Shown here: one piece after another, positions 17,925 to 18,730 of the stretch
How positions within the stretch are numbered: position 1 is the stretch's first letter
Layout of the letters: every line of letters starts with the position of its first letter
Assembly: GCA_003990745.1 (NCBI GenBank)
Contig: RBNI01002375.1
Coordinates: 1-18,730 of the forward strand
DNA: 18,730 nucleotides
Direction: 5' to 3'
Source: Jimgerdemannia flammicorona
Taxonomy: Eukaryota; Mucoromycota; Endogonomycetes; Endogonales; Endogonaceae
Made by a program: the position numbers and the translations under genes
Notes under the pieces: model-generated
What the model was told of the DNA's origin: nothing
What the model saw: the letters and a program-made list of their open reading frames with translations, nothing else
The model's database searches: none

Positions 17925-18091
17925 GCTCAGAATATTTTCTCTCAGAAATCCTTCAAGAATACTTAAATCTTTAAGTATCTCTTCAAGCTACTTTAGGCCA
18001 ACTAGAACTTCCAGATTTAGTTACTTTCTCTTAAAGAAACTGGAACCATTACAACTCCTCATACACTATATAAGTATACAACCTCCAAGCC

Positions 18092-18187
18092 ACTGAAATC
18101 ACACATCACCCTCAGAATAAGCTACTGAAATCACACATCACCCTCAGAACAAGCTACTGAAATCACATACAACCTCTGAACAAATCT
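18092..18187. repeat. Tandem repeat, 32-bp unit, three copies
   Basis: Units start at 18092, 18124 and 18156 with ACTGAAATCACA. The first two are nearly identical (ACTGAAATCACACATCACCC onward). The third has diverged (CACATACAACCT), and a more decayed trace may follow to about 18205. There are no unique spacers, so it is not a CRISPR array. It begins 38 bases after the LTR end. Confidence 0.85.
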
Positions 18188-18206
18188 GGAAATCATCTGC
18201 AAAATC

Positions 18207-18296
18207 ACAAAGCTGAGTCAAACCAAAGTTACAGCACACAAAGCTGAGTCAAACCAAAGTTACAGTACATAAAGCTGAGTCAACTTGAAGTCATAG
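18207..18296. repeat. Tandem repeat, 31-bp unit, three copies
   Basis: Units at 18207-18237, 18238-18268 and 18269-18296 begin ACAAAGCTGAGTCAAACC (ATAAAGC in the third). The first two differ at one base; the third is shorter and more diverged. The unit is unrelated to the 32-bp unit just upstream. Confidence 0.85.
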
Positions 18297-18535
18297 AATA
18301 TAAGATTTATACAAATGGAATTTTACTAATTAGAACTGAATATATATATACCAAGTACTCAGATGTATTGAAATAAAGAACTACAACAAACCAACCAAAC
18401 AACTCCAACTCTTGAACATATATACAAACATGACCACTGAGATCTACAACTACATCTGTGTTAACATTTGGAATGTCATTGTCAACTGAGCTACACTCCT
18501 TCTGCCCCTTATAAATATCCATAGCTAGTGCTCCG
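18297..18535. other. AT-rich flank with no supported feature
   Basis: There is a TATATATA stretch near 18341-18351. A 71-codon minus-strand open frame (18307-18522) has no recognisable motif and ordinary length for chance in AT-rich DNA. I see no gene here. Confidence 0.5.
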
Positions 18536-18575
18536 AACGAGTCAATCCGGATGGGATTTGGATGGATTCGGATCA

Positions 18576-18596
18576 GATTCGAATCGGATTCGAATC
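18576..18596. repeat. CpG-containing palindromic repeat
   Basis: GATTCGAATC, a perfect 10-bp palindrome, occurs at 18576-18585 and again at 18587-18596 with 11-bp spacing. Related GGATT units lie just upstream (18550-18575). Confidence 0.7.
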
Positions 18597-18675
18597 GGCA
18601 TTGTTTTGATTTCCAAATTAGACAATTAAATGTTTACATCAATAACTTGATGAATAATCATCTAAATTTGATGAT

Positions 18676-18724
18676 CTTGGTGTCATTTGAAAGCCCTTAA
18701 TAAGGCCTTTCTAATGATACCAAG
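18676..18724. repeat. Near-perfect inverted repeat (hairpin)
   Basis: CTTGGTGTCATTTGAAAG (18676-18693) pairs with CTTTCTAATGATACCAAG (18707-18724), with one G-T pair and one mismatch. The inner bases CCTTA and TAAGG extend the stem, leaving almost no loop. It could be a foldback element or the end of a MITE; the window ends 6 bases later. Confidence 0.75.
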
Positions 18725-18730
18725 AACATT

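Larger units (their letters stand above)
7100..18053 (+). mobile_element. Degraded chromodomain Ty3/Gypsy retrotransposon B with dUTPase, split by LINEs
   Basis: The domain order is zinc knuckle, dUTPase, retropepsin, RT, RNase H, integrase, chromodomain, then polypurine tract (11673-11685) and 3' LTR (from 11686). All Gag-Pol pieces from 7100 to about 11340 lie in the same reading frame with no frameshift, yet about two dozen stop codons interrupt it. A short LINE tail (11368-11515) and a nearly full LINE (11951-17836) are nested inside. After removing the LINE and one TSD copy the LTR is 463 bp, from TGTAACA to CATTACA at 18051-18053. The 5' LTR and most of gag are missing at the head-to-head junction with element A. 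The chromodomain places it among chromoviruses. Confidence 0.9.
17837..18053 (+). repeat. 3' LTR of element B, right part, starting with the TSD copy
   Basis: The first 19 bases (17837-17855) are the second TSD copy. The rest completes the LTR, ending CCATTACA at 18053. Its TTACA end mirrors the TGTAA start at 11686. It carries a TATA box (17894-17901) and AATAAA (17919-17924). Reassembled LTR length is 463 bp. Confidence 0.82.

Noticed and set aside
18092..18296. CRISPR array
   Set aside because: Repeats are directly adjacent with no unique spacers, and the context is eukaryotic transposons.
18307..18522. 71-codon minus-strand gene
   Set aside because: Low-complexity AT-rich sequence, no motif, and length expected by chance.

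Overview
The window reads as transposon-packed DNA of a filamentous fungus, with no host gene that I can support. The fungal assignment is an inference from a chromodomain-bearing Ty3/Gypsy element, a two-ORF LINE, strong CpG loss and a Cys-cluster linker of a kind I associate with basidiomycete Gypsy polyproteins. Species and phylum cannot be fixed from the sequence.

Layout. (1) Positions 1 to about 7100 hold a decayed Ty3/Gypsy element on the minus strand. Read in its own direction it gives gag zinc knuckle, AT-hook-like stretch, retropepsin, Lys/Glu-rich Cys-cluster linker, dUTPase, reverse transcriptase (RT), RNase H, integrase, acidic tail, polypurine tract, and a 3' LTR that runs to or past the left edge. 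(2) From about 7100 to 11350 lies a second, different Ty3/Gypsy element on the plus strand: gag zinc knuckle, dUTPase, retropepsin, RT, RNase H, integrase, chromodomain. Its polypurine tract and 3' LTR follow at 11673-11685 and 11686-18053. The two elements meet head to head at about 7100, each cut inside gag, and neither has a visible 5' LTR. (3) A 148-bp 5'-truncated LINE tail with a run of 46 T sits at 11368-11515 inside the plus element, flanked by a 15-bp target-site duplication (TSD). (4) A nearly 5.9-kb LINE on the minus strand (11951-17836) has split the plus element's 3' LTR and is flanked by a 19-bp TSD. It carries ORF1, then ORF2 with endonuclease, RT and a C-terminal region. (5) The right flank (18054-18730) is AT-rich, with two adjacent tandem repeats (32 and 31 bp), a small CpG-dense palindromic repeat and a near-perfect hairpin.

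The main point of interest is that both Gypsy elements encode a dUTPase, placed differently relative to the protease: NC-dUTPase-PR-RT in the plus element and NC-PR-linker-dUTPase-RT in the minus element. Both are dead. The plus element stays in one reading frame for about 4.2 kb but carries about two dozen in-frame stops, many at sites where CGA, CAA, CAG or TGG is expected, which is the mark of C-to-T decay (methylation and deamination, or RIP-like). Key catalytic residues are lost through the same kind of change: Asp to Asn in the minus element's RT, RNase H and dUTPase and in the LINE endonuclease, and Glu to Lys in the plus element's integrase. The nesting order and lower damage make the LINE insertions younger than the plus Gypsy element.
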